Positions 37,040-49,638 of a stretch of DNA of 64,000 nucleotides are shown in pieces. The notes beneath the pieces are model-generated. The model was not told the DNA's origin, searched no databases, and saw only the letters and a list, made by a program, of their open reading frames with translations. The position numbers and the translations under genes were made by a program. This DNA comes from Symbiodinium natans (taxonomy: Eukaryota > Sar > Dinophyceae > Suessiales > Symbiodiniaceae), in contig CAJNDS010002094.1 of the NCBI GenBank assembly GCA_905221605.1, positions 1-64,000 on the forward strand, written 5' to 3'. How positions within the stretch are numbered: position 1 is the stretch's first letter; each line of letters opens with the position of its first letter.

Positions 37040-39590
37040 CTGAACATTGCAGGGTTATGCATGAAGTCGTGCGCCATATTCGCTGAGAAAACGCACCTCC
37101 AACAGCAAAAGTTGGAACCTTTTTAAATATTCAATCCTGATTGTAATGAATGAGCGAGACAATCAGGACATGCTCTGTAGCTTCAAAAATTGTTCCAGAC
37201 ATGCATTGGTCAGATCTCAAATGCCAGATATCGGGAACCCTCTCATCAAAGACAAGCTACTTGGTTCAGTGTTCACGAAGCGAACAACGGCCTGCTGAAA
37301 CCAAAATGCACACCACAGCACTCTACATAAACGAGTGGGGGAACAAGGCGTCAGGAGACTACTACATCTGTGCGCCAGATTGTGCGGTAATCATAATACA
37401 ACACCTCACGTAACCTTCCGACGAGCTCTCTTCCATCGCACGAATGCTTACAGCGTGTGTTGACACTTACATGACCTCTGGCATACCCAACACACCAGGT
37501 GTGCGTGTCTGTGTGCGCTCGCTGCGCGCGTGTTGCAAAGCTTTCCGAGTATGAACGTGAACGTGTGCAGCACTTGAAGTCAAGTCCGGCTCCTGCTGCA
37601 CCAAGAACAAGTACAAAACCAGGCAAGCCTCAGCAGCGCAAGTGCCCTTCACATTGAGAATGGTAATGACTTAATGTTTTTGCAAACCGAAGTGAGGAGC
37701 CCAAACCACCAGAACGAGAAGGATCGCGTTCCGAGTCAAGGGGCCTCAGCAACGGCAAACTGTTCTGCTGCGCGCATTTGTGGGAAGACAAAAAACAGGT
37801 GCCAGAAAGACGAAATCAGCTTAGGTGCTCCATGCCATGACAATCCGATATCGACAGCAACTACACAGCGGACCATCGTCTGATCCACAGAGTTTCTACT
37901 GCCTGCTCTACTTCAGCTGGGCTGCTGTTCCTGACATGGCCAGTTCACAGTCAGAGTGAACATTCTAGTTTACATATTCGAGCTACTTGCCTCTTTCTTC
38001 TCCGTGAGTATTGTGCATGCAGCTCTCTGTCGTGCCATTCCTGCCTTTCTCCAGAAACATGAAACATGTCAGATGCATGGCAATGTCTATTCAGCCTTGC
38101 AGGCTTGGGCGCAAGTGCATCGATCAGCAGCGATTAAAGTGCGAACCAGTGCTGTTGACGCTGGAGTGAGTGCATATGGGCCTGTGGGACCTTTGCATCG
38201 CGAGTTGCCCTGGCCAAGTTGCAACGAATTCAGTGAAAGCAACGTCTGAATCAGTCAAGCTCCGTCATGTTGCAATGTAAGGGTGTACGTAGCTCACGCA
38301 CATGAAACACCAGCACCATCCAGCACCTCCCACAGCTGCAAGCACATCAAGCTGCCACACGTAGTGGCCTGGCGAGAACAGCCGTGCAGGTATCTTGTAA
38401 ATAGCACCTGCGTGAGAATGGAACCTCCTTGGACTTCATGCCGCTTTTCACAGCAGGCTCTGCAATACTACCTGGGGCAACTGATGAGATGCGGCTGTAT
38501 GCATTCTGCCGGAAACCTCCAAACCCAACTTCTGCTCAAAAACGGCCGCAAGCTCAGCGCCCTGCTGGAGTCCCATGGGTTCAGCGCGTTGTTGAACTGA
38601 GCAGGCCAGCTGGAACCTGAGCAGTCCCTTCGAGAATGCGGTCTGTCGGACACCGATGACGCGCCTTCATGGTGATCTTGTTGTGTCGGCTTCGGGGGAC
38701 CAGGCATCACCATCTGTGCCAACACCTCATGCCATCTTTAAGCTGGCAAACCGAAGCAACAGAGAATGTGCAACCTCTATCAAATTGAGTTGCTTCTTGT
38801 TTTAGCTTTTCAGTTCTCGAGTTGGAGAGACCATGGAGAGGTGCTCGGACCCCGGGTATACCTGTTACCTGGAATTGAATAGTTGGGGAAAGATGAGGAA
38901 CAATTTACGCAAGGCCGCAACGTCCCAAGCCCTGAGCCCTGTGGCAGGAGGCGTGAGAGACCAGGGACCGACAGCTCCCATGGAGTCCCCTTTTCAAGCA
39001 TCGATTCGATGATTCACACATCGCACATCGCAAGCTGGCGAGAGGCCTGCGCAGTTCAAGCACGAAATCTCCTTGTGGGTTTAAGCTTCAGCAGTCTCAA
39101 TTTCAGGGCAACCACGCAGTAAGAAAGAAAATTATCATGCGCCTGTGGTTGCGTGGATGTGCAGGCAGGCGTCTACTGTACAGATCTAATTGGGTCGTCA
39201 TGACCTTGATACAGAAACTGTACGGACAGAGAGATACAGGGCCAATGCGACACGCCAGCCGCCAGTCTATTGCGCAAGAGCCAGGCGTGCAGCGGCTCAC
39301 GGGCTGCTTCCGAGTACACTGATCCAACTCTAGGCGCCTAAGGACGCTAACTGTTGACGCTCAAGTTTCGGCTACAACCATGGAATCCCAACGAATAGGC
39401 TCGAATCTCGAAGTTTGAAGAACCGCAATAGCCACAGCAAAGCAAGAAATGTTGGATGCCTTCATCTGCAAGAATTGTGCATGCAAACAAGCGGCATGCA
39501 AGGGCTGAATTCGTGTGACTTCGCTACTGCAGCGGAATGCACGCTCGTCCGCGACATGTGACCTGCCGCAGAGCTGTGTTTGGCTCATGA
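37040..39590. other. no gene assigned
   Basis: About 2.5 kb with overlapping short frames on both strands and no recognised domain. Plus-strand frames at 37956-38249 and 39137-39322 and a minus-strand frame at 38725-38468 are the longest, but none is convincing. Confidence 0.35.
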
Positions 39591-39592
39591 GC

Positions 39593-40412
39593 TCAAACAG
39601 AGCGACGGAGCGTTTCCAATGCCTGGCTCAGGGTTCGTTGGAATGGATCGCTGTCCAAACGGCACGAAGCTACACCGACTAGGGCTCCGAAGGACATCTT
39701 GGCCATTACTTTGCCAATCTTGCGAGTCTTGCGAGTCTTGCGGTCCAGCTCGGCAACCTCGGATTCCCCGTAAATCCGCAGCTCCTGCTCAAAGATGTCA
39801 AAGACTGTTTTTGCCTTGTTGGTCATGCCAGTCTCCTCCGCACGGATGCGCAGGAAGTGCAACACCAATGCGCAAAGCTGTGCCTTCGTCATCGTGGCCA
39901 TCGTGGTGCGGTGACTCGGGTCCAACTTGACTTGGCGGGCAGCCGAGTGCTGGTGATGGCAATAGTCGCAAGCGGCACCGTCGTGGCAGAAGCCCCTGTT
40001 GAAATGCACGCGCGGCGGCACACCTCAGGATGCCCGATGGCCCCCTTCGCTGGAGGTGCCAGGTGGCCCAGGTACCAGGCCAAGCAAGAAAAGCATGGGA
40101 CTTATGGAGCTGGTCATGGAAATCTGGCCTCTTCCAGCAACTCCTTGACCCTCTGGGGCAGGTTGTCCACATGGCATCTCTGCTCCCTCTCCTCAACCAG
40201 GGCATCGCACTCCTGCATCCTGCACCTCCTGTAGATAGCTGGAGCACTGGCCGAACGCACGCCGGGTCCAAGGTCCCACGATATTCAAGCTCCAATGCCA
40301 TTAGGCGGATATGCACAAGTTGGTGGCACAACTGCCTGCAGTGGCCCACAAGAAGTGCTAGCAGGACTCCTTTGACGAGAGATGGTTGGCTCGCTACAAT
40401 GCCCTCACGCAA
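39593..40412 (-). CDS. CCCH-type zinc-finger protein (partial model)
   Basis: Probable RNA-binding zinc-finger protein. The minus-strand frame from about 40018 to 39593 holds 'FNRGFCHDGAACDYCHHQH', matching the Cx5Cx3H part of a CCCH finger. An alpha-helical, Lys/Glu-rich tail follows ('RAEETGMTNKAKTVFDIFEQ'). An upstream block at about 40230-40120 ('CDALVEEREQRCHVDNLPQR') is in another frame, implying an intron. Just before the finger, a different frame reads 'GHPEVC', which would supply the usual leading Cys if a frameshift or tiny intron lies near 40015-40030; as read, the first zinc ligand is missing. Such single-finger proteins are common in dinoflagellates (from memory). Confidence 0.55.
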
Positions 40413-40849
40413 CTCGAGCCACAGCCGTTTTCAGTCGATAGCATACACGTGTGACTTCTACGACTGTTGTACTGGTAGCATGTGAGGCTCCTGCCGACAA
40501 GTCAGGGGCCACGGCGTCCACGGGGCAGGCTACCTCGGCAAGTCATGACAAGTCTGAGTCCAACGTTGAGATGCGCAAATTGCACGCGAAGCTAACGTGT
40601 CTCAAAACACTTGAAATCATAACCATCCATCAGGACGTGAACACAAGGACGCCAGAGAACATCCAAGGGTCAAATTCAACATGGCTGCACACCAGTTATG
40701 TTATCAGAGTTGCGTGGCAAGAGGGCAGTGCAAACTAAGTCGATTTTCCAGCACGGCATGCAAGCTCTAAACAACCTTGCCCTTGGTGGGTTTCTTCCAG
40801 GTTTTGTGTCTCAAGAAACGCGAACTCTTCACTGACTCGATACTACTCC

Positions 40850-41406
40850 GCCATACAGTATGTTACATCACTGAGAGCGCCACCTGCCGGTCGATGGGAA
40901 CCACGGGCTTGAAATCGCAAAGCCGCAGCCTGAAAAACTGAATAGTTTCGAAAAAAGCGGTTACTCGCATCCACTCGACGAATCAACTTCAAAGTTTGAG
41001 AGGCGCCGGAAAGTCTGAAGATGATGCACATCCTACGCCCTTCAGTGCCCTGGTGACGACTGGCTCATGAACGAGGGCCGTTCTGAGCGCCGTGCATTGA
41101 CGATCGCTGATCTTCTGAAGCCATTTGTCTGGACTCCGCTGCCTCCAATGCACTTCTTGTTGAACTCTCTTCGATTTTTTGGCAAGCACTTGCAAGCACC
41201 ACCTCTCGGCAGATCTCCCTCCACAAGAACGACTCTGCATCTGCAGCTGCGAAGCCTCAGATCATCTCAACACTGTCGAAACGCCTTGCAAGATTGATGC
41301 TGAAATGATGCTGAAATCTGGATGAGTTGAGTTCAAGGCGTTGGCTCTCAGCAGTGAGGCGCAATGCTTCACGCCATGCTGCTGACAGCTCATCCTCTGC
41401 GGCCAT
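40850..41406 (-). CDS. hypothetical amphipathic/coiled-coil protein
   Basis: A likely start is the ATG at 41406-41404 in a strong context (AACCATGG), reading 'MAAEDELSAAWREALRLTAE' and remaining open to a stop near 41260. A second exon about 41240-41080 reads 'AESFLWREICREVVLASACQ' and then an Ala/Glu/Ser-rich helix; the alternative frame there is also open. No family recognised. The end of the gene is not defined. Confidence 0.42.
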
Positions 41407-41509
41407 GGTTGCTGCTTCTCGCCTTTCATGATCTCTCCTGACCAATCAATGGTTCAGCCAGTATTCAAGACTCTATAGGCTAGAGGATGCTAAAGGTTTT
41501 GGATGGTTT

Positions 41510-42076
41510 GACTAAGGATATGATGGCTTAGAGTCTTCAGTCTTAAGGATCAATGGTCCACCTATATCATCCACATGTCCATCCTTTGTTGAGGGTGCGA
41601 TGGCGGCATGCTCGCATGAACCCCGTGATTCAGCTTTTGTTCTTTGCGTCATCACGAAGGCAATCAAATGCCGTGAAGAGCTTCCCACATGGGAATGCAG
41701 CTGGCCTTTCGGAGAGAAGCCACACTTGGTCACTTGTTGCAGGTACAGCCGCCCTCTCCAAACTCGCTTCCAGTCTTTCCACGTACAGCTGGTGATGTGT
41801 GACCGAACTCATCCAAGCGGAGGTCACGGATGTCCTTGAAGTTCGTGATGGGCATATCCGGGATGTAGTGTGTATAGCCAACCAATACCATCACGAACGA
41901 CAATGCCGATGAAAGCGCTGAATCAAAAACTCCAACCGCGCCTCCAACTTTTCGATCCGCCTCGCTTCCAGCCTCATTCCTGAGCAAAGCGTTGCCCAGC
42001 GACAACAGAAACAGCAACCGTGACCCAGAAACAACATTACTTGTTATCTTTTGCATCAATGCTTTTTGCAGCATCC
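41510..42076 (-). CDS. hypothetical protein with hydrophobic segments
   Basis: Minus-strand frame beginning near 42076 ('MLQKALMQKITSNVV') with two hydrophobic stretches ('SRLLFLLSLGNALL' and 'ALSSALSFVMVLVGY') followed by a charged segment. From about 41810 a second frame continues with 'LYVERLEASLERAAVP'. The frame change is too close for a normal intron, so the model is incomplete. It would start only about 30 bp after the stop of the upstream coiled-coil gene. Confidence 0.33.
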
Positions 42077-42106
42077 GCACTTGCACGATGCGACGAACGT
42101 GGCAAT

Positions 42107-43999
42107 TCATTTCGCCATGCGTCTGTCCCGTTCTTCGCCAAACCTGCGGACAGCCCACTGGTCATTCTCTTTCTCGGTTGAGAAGTTGCCACCCCGCCGA
42201 AACCGCTTGCCTGCAGACTTTTTGTCCAATCAAGCTTGCTATGTTCCAAGTTCTAATTCGAAATATGTCTAAAATGTACATATTGCTGAATTGGTCAAAG
42301 ACGCACCCTGCTTTGTATAGTTCTTTGCGTTCCGCGATGAGCTGTCTCATCCTCACAATGTCGAGCCTGGAATGCTCGGGGCGTTCAATAAATAAAGGTC
42401 TTTAATCATCACGATCTTTCAATGTGCAAAAAAGCATTGTAAGAGAACATCGGCCGAATGTCTCCAGCAACGGGCAGAAACGAGCTGCCATGAAACGACG
42501 CGATAAGGACATCGCTTGCCGGCTGGTTGTGCACCATGGGCCAGAAACGCAACGCCAGGCAGCCATTTTTATGGCCGCCCTGCCCCCCCCCCCCCCCCCC
42601 CCCCCGCAAAACCCGTGTTTGCAATGGCTTGAGCAAGATTCGCTGCGAGATATCCCACAAACCTGCTGCGTTAAGCCTGCAGCAACAAAGCAAAATCCCG
42701 GCCACCAACACAGAATATTGAAACTGGACTCCACAAAAACCATTATGTGTCCTTCGTATTGCTGCCGCAAGTGCTTCTTCTGCTGCAAATCTTTGCCGCT
42801 CTGCGGCTTCTTTGGCGCGCTCCGCCTCAATACCCGCGCCGCATTTGCAATCTCATGTTGTCCTGTTCTATCAGCCGAGACTATCCCACACAACGACTGG
42901 CGCCTCCACTGCCTCTACTTATGCAGTCATCTTGGTGCGGCGATGTGTGGCGGTCTGGTCTTGGACCGTGGCATTTTCCAGCATCTGGCGCTCCTCGTCT
43001 CGGACATGGCCTAAGTTATGGCATGCCGAAGCAACAGCCGGCTTACTTACGCTGGCTTCCATTTTATTTCTGGGGAGATGGCTGCTATGCTTGTCTTCGA
43101 TCCACATCTTGCGACGGTCACGTCTCTGGGCGGTACTCTCTTCCCGATAAAACCTCGGGCAGCACAGTCCTGCTGAATGGAATGTGGAATGTGGACGGCA
43201 AAGTGCGCGACTCTCGGCATAGGAGTTCCTACATCCAGAAGAGTCGCAATAAACAGGCCCGAACCAACACAAGAGAAACAACACAACAGCGCAGTCGGTT
43301 TTTTGTAAGGTGGCTCTTGAATTAAATAAGTCTTTGCACTTCTGCAGCATGCACTTCTGCATGTCTACCGAATGCTACACAAATTATGTCGAGGTATGCT
43401 GTGCTGGCAACTCACTAGAGCTCGTCTGCGCTGCCTCGACCAAGGATGCAGTGCACAGGACAGGACGGGGCCCGAAATGGGTCCGCACTAAGTCTAGAAC
43501 TGTGGCAATATTGTGGTTCCGCTGTCTTAGTCTGAGTCCGGGTCGAAACTCGTCAGATTTTCTGCGTGGCTTGGGTGACTTGGGCGGTGGTGGCCTCGAC
43601 GGGCCTCAAGATTCTTCAAGATGTTTCTCAAGCACCAAGAAGAGCTTATGCTTGTCAACGCGGCACATGGCTTTGTCCATTGGCTCCCTACCTCTAGGCA
43701 CGGCATTGTGAGATGCCAGCAGCTGATCCACTGTTCGCTGTATGCGCTTTGCATCCTTGGTCCGAGAGTCCAGATTCACTGTCGACAGTGGACAAATTCT
43801 CGTATTTTTGACTGGCGTCGTAGTTCTCTCTGGGACGGTAATATGCGAAGGCCATCGTCACATCGCCATGCAGTAGTTGACCGCTCCTGCACGCTTCGCT
43901 TTGAAGGCCATGACAGTCGAAACTGACACCTCGAAACGGGTCCTTCCGTGCGGAAGCCTTGCACCTTCCTGAGGTGCCCATGTTAAGAAAAAAAGGCAA
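42107..43999 (-). CDS. coiled-coil protein, possibly TPH/axonemal-type
   Basis: A series of highly charged minus-strand exons: about 43950-43790 ('GDVTMAFAYYRPRENYDASQ'), about 43790-43615 ('KDAKRIQRTVDQLLASHNAV' then 'KHKLFLVLEKHLEES'), about 43170-43070 ('REESTAQRRDRRKMWIEDK'), about 43010-42915 ('VRDEERQMLENATVQDQ'), about 42830-42745 ('GIEAERAKEAAERQRFAAEE'), about 42360-42310 ('MRQLIAERKELYKAG') and a last exon ending in TGA at 42109-42107 ('RRFGEERDRRMAK'). The Glu/Arg-rich helices and the 'LIAERKELY' word resemble trichoplein-homology axonemal proteins such as MNS1 or CFAP45, but this is a weak call. A C23 run sits in an intron. Confidence 0.5.
42583..42605 (+). repeat. C homopolymer (23 nt)
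   Basis: The longest C run of the window, in a presumed intron of the coiled-coil gene. Poly-Pro and poly-Gly frames across it are artefacts. Confidence 0.92.
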
Positions 44000-44067
44000 C
44001 TAAAAAGTTGCATGTGCATAACAAAGCTTAAGCATACATCAAATATGATGCAATCGAAGGACATAGA

Positions 44068-45918
44068 TCAAGAGGTGACCTGAGGCAGCTCCAGATCATC
44101 TTCAGCACTGAGCACTTTGATGCACAATCCTCCGTTGGCTCTGATGCTGGAACCTGGCTGGAGAGGTATTGGCCGCTGCTTTCTGCCCTGTGGATCCCCA
44201 ATCTGTAAGTGCCAGCTGGATCCTGTCGAAAGCCGGAGTACGTCATGAAGCACTTCCGCACATGCAGCGGGCGTCTCTCGCGAGGCCTGCTCCATTGGCT
44301 TCCAGAAGCATAGCGACTGTAATCGGAGTTTCCGGGCCTTGGGCATGCATTGCATGCCATGCATGCAATGATCAGCACAGCTGACTGCCGTATTTTCTTG
44401 TGGAATCTTCCGTCGATACATCACCGGCGATCGGTGCGATTGGCGTAATTACTCCTTCAACACCTCCTTGAAAAGCCAAAGTGTTGCAAAATGCCGAGAT
44501 CCACACTGTCGACGTGCTGCAGAAGCGACGCACCCTCCTGCAGCAGCGACGCCGTGTCATGTTGCCATCTGCTTCTCTATTTGGGCTTTGTCCTCGTAAA
44601 TTCGGAGGCTCGGGGCGATGCTGACCAGCTCCTTAGTCACCAGCAAGGAATACCCGTATACCCCTTCGGATGGGCCGACCAACACCCTCACCGCCCCAAC
44701 TGCGCTCGTTCGCCACCCATGATCCACCACATCCCACCACTAACCCGACCTTCCTGAAGCACCAACTTGCATTTTGCATATGCTACAGTGAAGAAATTGA
44801 CAAGCACTCCTCATGTATAACTTAATAAACTTAATCAGTGTTTCCGAAATGTTCTTGCTCGATGCAGCCGTTGCCACATCCCTTTGTGCCTTCCTAGGGT
44901 GGATACTGCATGCTTTACGTTGGAGCAGTTATGGGGGCAACGAGCCTTGCTTGAAAGCTGGGTCTCGATTCATAAACGTGGAGGTACAGTGACGCTGCTT
45001 GCACAGATTTGCACAGCACGCTGAGTCTGCAACCATCTTTTTCCCTGATGCTTTCTCTGCGATTGGGCGCAGCAGGTTGTCCATGAAACCCCCCTGAACA
45101 CGAAGACCATGACTGGACAAAGCTGTCTTCGTTGTCCCAGCCTTCTTTGTCCATTCTGGCAGGAGCGGCAGTGCTTTCCTTGAACATGTGTGCAGTCGTT
45201 CGCTCCCAATGCTCCATGCATGTGGCGACTTCAAATCCTCCAGGTTAAGGATGAGAATAGTGCGGTTGAAGAGCGCCTTTCGCTGATTGCCAAGAATAGG
45301 ATTGAAAGCTTCAGTGAAGGACCTCGCCAGGCCAGGTCTGTTGAACTCGAACCGCGTGGGACAGCGGGAACATGCAGGAACAGTTCGGCCTGCCGCGGTG
45401 CGACTTCATGTGGCTCAGCAGCCGCTGCTGGATTTCTTTGGGCACGTGGCCTGCCCTGACACATAAGGCGACTTGGTTGTGCACAGCGCGCACATGAAAA
45501 TTGAAACGAATCGCAATGCTCACGTGAGTGGCACAAAGGCAACCGGTGGCACATGCACTAGCATCGTGCCTCACATATCCCATGGTATGCCTTTGGATCC
45601 AGGAACACATGCTTGACGCATGCAATGAACATCGTCTTGAGTCTCTCACAAAGCAGGTGGGCGAAAAAGCTTCTGGAGAGCAATTTGGCCTTGCGCCCCT
45701 GCAAGAACCTGCGTTTTGATGGCGAAGTGGATACTGACATTTACCAGCTTTTCGGCTGTTGCTCGAGCTTGTGCTGTTAGCCTTGCTGGGCATGCCTCCT
45801 GCTTCTTTTCCTCGGCAGCCATTTGGTCTGACAGCCTCGCCAAGGTCCACCAGACATTCTGAGGCCATGATAGGCCACACAGCACAAGCTGAGGAGCTCG
45901 GAGAAGCTCTTCTGCCAT
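44068..45918 (-). CDS. hypothetical multi-exon gene, unrecognised
   Basis: A candidate start is the ATG at 45918-45916 ('MAEELLRAPQLVLCGLSWPQ'), with an Ala/Glu-rich helix to about 45720. Later blocks are about 45470-45320 ('VPKEIQQRLLSHMKSHRG'), 45300-44930 ('NRTILILNLEDLKSPHAWS' and 'GGFMDNLLRPIAEKASGKK'), about 44490-44420 ('GGVEGVITPIAPIAGDV') and a final exon 44330-44068 ('PAACAEVLHDVLRLSTGSSW', 'GLCIKVLSAEDDLELPQ') ending in a stop. Grouping into one gene is inferred from order and strand only. Confidence 0.4.
44348..44370. repeat. inverted repeat, 10-bp arms, 3-nt loop
   Basis: CATTGCATGC at 44348-44357 and its exact complement GCATGCAATG at 44361-44370 can form a short hairpin in either strand. 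Function unknown; possibly chance. Confidence 0.6.
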
Positions 45919-46363
45919 GATATCATGGCCGTCTGCTTCCTCTCCTGGCGAAAACTAGCTTAACATACAGTATCATCAAGACAGGCCAAGTAGAAACAAC
46001 GAGGAGCCTCACAAAGTCTGGCAATATCTCCCATCTGGCCAAGACATCAAAAAGCAAATGGGAAATAAGGCCAAGGATAACACCTGCAAGTCGGCAAGTT
46101 TGCTACAATCTTTCCACGGCCTCCGCATGCGTCCTGGCGACATGCACAAGAGGGCAAGTTACATCAAATGCATGCGGCCGAAACTTCGATGCAACGACTC
46201 CTCGGCCCTACAACAGTCTCTCAGACAATCAAGGCCCTGCGACAGACCGTCAGACCCTCTGAAAGGAAAATTATGGAAATCATTTGCCCACCTGAAATCT
46301 TACGAGGTTCAAGAGGATCCCTCTGGATCCTCGGGGCCCTGGCCCGGAAACTTTCGTCTTTGT

Positions 46364-47036
46364 TTACAGGGTCGCATTTAAGAGGGCCCACCACTCCCAG
46401 TTCACCCGAGAAAAAGGTTGCTCAGAACTGCTGCACTGACGCCAAGTGAGGTATTGAGGTGCACCTGGCTTCCAGGCCTTGCCATCTGCCGGGCGTGATC
46501 TTGCTTGTCCTTTGCTTCTTCTCCTTGGCGACTTGGCGCCGGAAGGACTTTCCTCACCCAAGGCGACCCAAGGGAGTGAGAATCTGGGAGGCCAGCTTCT
46601 TTTGATGGCACGTTCTCTGCTTTCTTCCGACAGCTTCCTCGCACGTGCCCGTGCTTCCTGCAGCCCAAGAAGCGAAATTCTAACCATTCAGGGAAATCGC
46701 TGCAAAAGCTATCAGCCTGTGACACTCAATGGTGCACCAGATGCACAAGAACTGCACAATCCCCTTTTTGCGATGCGGAGTGGGCCTGTCCGCTGATTCC
46801 TAAGCCTCAACCTTCAGCATCATCTGCCGAATGAATTTCATGCGCGGAGCACTCCGCACACAAGATCGCTGCGCGTGACACGCAGTGCCTCTACAAGCCG
46901 TAACCGCCATAGCGAAGAATGATGTCCAGATGGAGCTGCTTTGGCAACTGGAGCAGCTGGGATTCTTGTACGCAGTAGATACATGGTGACTATGACCATG
47001 TGCTAAATTTCGTCTCCCCACCATAGACCCAGCCAT
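46364..47036 (-). CDS. hypothetical Arg/Ser-rich protein
   Basis: Minus-strand block about 46860-46805 ('MKFIRQMMLKVEA') and block about 46687-46450 ('ARARARKLSEESRERAIKRS', then 'PRRRSKGQARSRPADGKAW') with RNA-binding-like basic composition. An overlapping frame reads 'GCRKHGHVRGSC', a partial CCHC-like word lacking the first Cys, so a degraded gag-type zinc knuckle is an alternative. No firm family. Confidence 0.33.
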
Positions 47037-47143
47037 ACTTCCTGTCTTTGATGAAGCGGCTCTTTTCTGTCAATGTCTTCGAAGAACCTCATGGGCACGA
47101 GAATCTACGCTTTGCACCAGCCAATGGATTGCATTTCAAAACG

Positions 47144-48953
47144 CTACTGCCCCAGTACCGATGTCACAGCCGCAGCAAGCCACAAGCCCGCAGGTGCTGC
47201 ACACATGCATGTAGCATCATGTAGCTCGGAGCTACCGTGGAGATACCAGAGCATGAAAACTGGAACCTTTGCTCCACCTACAATTCGACGGGAACAAGAA
47301 TCCAACGCACGAGCCTTGGGGAAGCCTACTGGGAGCCTCGTTGCACTCACCGTAAAGTAGTCGCTACGAGTGAATGTGCTAGCCGGACGGCAGCAACTAC
47401 CCAATTCGAAGGATGGCACGAGACTGATTTGTTATCGAAAACTCGACTGTCTCACTCCCAACTCTGCTCTCCTGGCCAAAGCGTGCCAAGCAACAGATGA
47501 TTTTAAACTCGACCCATTCACCGTCTGTCGACACAACTTCGAAGGCAGTAGGCTCTCGCAAGTTGCTTGCATCGCTGTTGAAGTTCATCATCTTGTCAAA
47601 CCTTCAAAACAAGGGCAAAAAAGCTCACAGCTGGCACCCCGAAATTGTCTTAAGGTGGCAGTGAGGGGTGCCGTCATCACAGTTGCTCAAGCTTATCCCT
47701 TGTTGCTTGCGTTTTGTGCCCCATGTGGCAATGCTTGCGACACGCCGGCACGCACCTTTTGACAGAGGAGAGCCGTGTCTTTAGAGATCTTGACGGGCCC
47801 TTCGCCCAATGCACCTGCAATTGAATGATTTGAATGCCGCAGCATTGGAAGGATATGGAAGGATGTCCGGCGTCCAGGGGTGTGTCGTGCTATGTTGTGC
47901 TCCTCTTGCGCTGCGGTTTGCTTAGCTTGCTTTCTGTTTTCCAGTCTGGTTCCATGGTTCCACACGGAGCTGCATCACCGCCCGCTGTTCGTCCCAATCG
48001 ATGCTGTTGATGTTGATGTTCTCCTCCACGTGGACAGTAACTGTGAATGCCGCAGTTCGTGGCCAGGTTTCTTGCTGGGTTTGACGGCGCCGTCGGTCTC
48101 CATGTCAGGGCGCTCCTGGACTCCTTCCTCAGTCCGAAACCCTTCTCTGCCTTCTCTTTTTCTTGCTTTGTTTGGAAACGGGAAAGCGTGTGCGATGGCG
48201 ATGTGCCACTGGGCCAATACGCATCAGGTACAACACATTTCTCTTTGCTCTGCTCTGCTATGCCCTGCTCTCATGTGCAACAATTTGCTCAGTGGCATTT
48301 TTAGAAATTCAATTGCAACTACGGGAGATCCGGGAGGAGGTTGGATGTTGACGGACGTTGTCGTATGTTGACGAATAGGTGCACTAGTCCTCGCAGGTCT
48401 GCTGAGCATGATTACTCCAAGAGACATGCCCATCTCCTCTAGGCCCAGGAGAAGTGACCACTGCTTTGCGCGATCCCTGATTGACAGATTCTCGTCCTTC
48501 TCTGTAGCTGCCAGAAACTGTGGATCTTGAAACCGAAGCGCCGTGAATCGTGCCTCACATGCAGTACAACTCAGTACAAGGGCATGCCTTCTGCAAACAA
48601 CAAACTCTGGCATAGCGACACTAAGCAGAACATGTATTCTTTTCCTCGGCAAGGAACGCGCATGATAGCTTCAGGACTTGAAGCTCGGAGTCCCACAAGG
48701 ATGTCTCTCACATCTTCCCACTTGTTCCCATGGTCATTTTCAAGCTGTGCCTGGCTGAGCGGGCACTTTGCCCTGCGCGCGTCCAAGTCGTCGGAGGCCC
48801 ACCGTGGAAGTCGCGCGTTCCGTGCTGGAGCGATTGGCGCATTGGCGAAGCCAAGTTGACCAAGAATATTGCTTCCTGTCCCAGCGTGCCATAAAGCCAG
48901 AAGCAAGCAAATGAAGCCGTGCCCAAAAAGACGGCGGAGACGTACAATCATGG
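47144..48953 (-). CDS. hypothetical secreted or membrane protein, multi-exon
   Basis: A likely start is the ATG at 48953-48951, giving a basic N-terminus and a hydrophobic segment ('GHGFICLLLALWHAG'), like a signal peptide or anchor, then an acidic exon to about 48620. Later blocks: about 48560-48400 ('RFQDPQFLAATEKDENLSIR', 'AKQWSLLLGLEEMGMSLG'), about 48040-47920 ('VTVHVEENININSIDWDEQR'), about 47830-47740 ('GPVKISKDTALLCQKV'), about 47590-47500 ('FEVVSTDGEWVEFKI') and about 47370-47220. The strand-rich 'HVEENININSIDWDEQ' pattern recalls the extracellular domain of Cys-loop (pLGIC) channels, but I saw no four-helix membrane part, so this is only a suggestion. Confidence 0.4.
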
Positions 48954-49368
48954 CCAATCGAACTATAGGTAAGAAAACACCTTGAGCATGCGGCTGAGGC
49001 GAATGATTGGTGCAGATGTGAGCAGCAACAGCTACAAATACTCGGACGTGTGCGTTGAAATGTTCAACCGACTTCTCGTCGCCACGAATGTTCCCTTCCC
49101 AGCCTCTGCTCGCTGCTTGCTGTCCATGGAGGACTTCTGAGCCGACGTGTCTGGCAATTCCGTATCGCAATTGGGGGATGCTGGGGGTTGTGGCAGGGAT
49201 GTGCGGGGCATTCTGCAGGGATGCCTCCATAGGCAGCCGAAACGATTAAAAGCATGAGAGCGCCGGGCCTGTGCCAAAGGATGCACAAGGGCAAGCTTCT
49301 AGGTTGCCGGTGACGGGGCAAATGCTCAGTGCGTGACCGAAGCAGCAGCATCTTCAATCCACTAAGCT

Positions 49369-49638
49369 TTAAATGACAAATTGTTTGATCTGCTCCATGA
49401 AAGTTCCAGACTTGACAATTTGAGTGCTGAAGCTAAGTTTGGCTTTTAGCGGCTGGCTACGGCTAGCTGCTGGACAAAGTTGCCCTTGGTCCTTATAGGC
49501 CTTGGGCCAGCCATGGCACCGAGCAGCACGATCGGGGATCCACAATAAACCGGCTTCATTAGGTGCATGGGCAGTGCATGGCCGTGCAGCAATGATCACA
49601 AACATCAGGGGCCTCTCGATGCATGCGCACCTCCTCAC
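49369..49638 (-). CDS. possible exon, unrecognised
   Basis: Minus-strand frame with a Lys/Ser-rich C-terminal half ('QPLKAKLSFSTQIVKSGTF') ending at a stop at 49369. The neighbouring region 49640-50140 is open on both strands and cannot be assigned. Confidence 0.22.
   Translation of the reverse strand: MRRCACIERPLMFVIIAARPCTAHAPNEAGLLWIPDRAARCHGWPKAYKDQGQLCPAASRSQPLKAKLSFSTQIVKSGTFMEQIKQFVI

Noticed and set aside
47220..48040. Firm call as a Cys-loop ligand-gated channel
   Set aside because: Only one strand pattern resembles the family; no Cys-loop or membrane domain was found.
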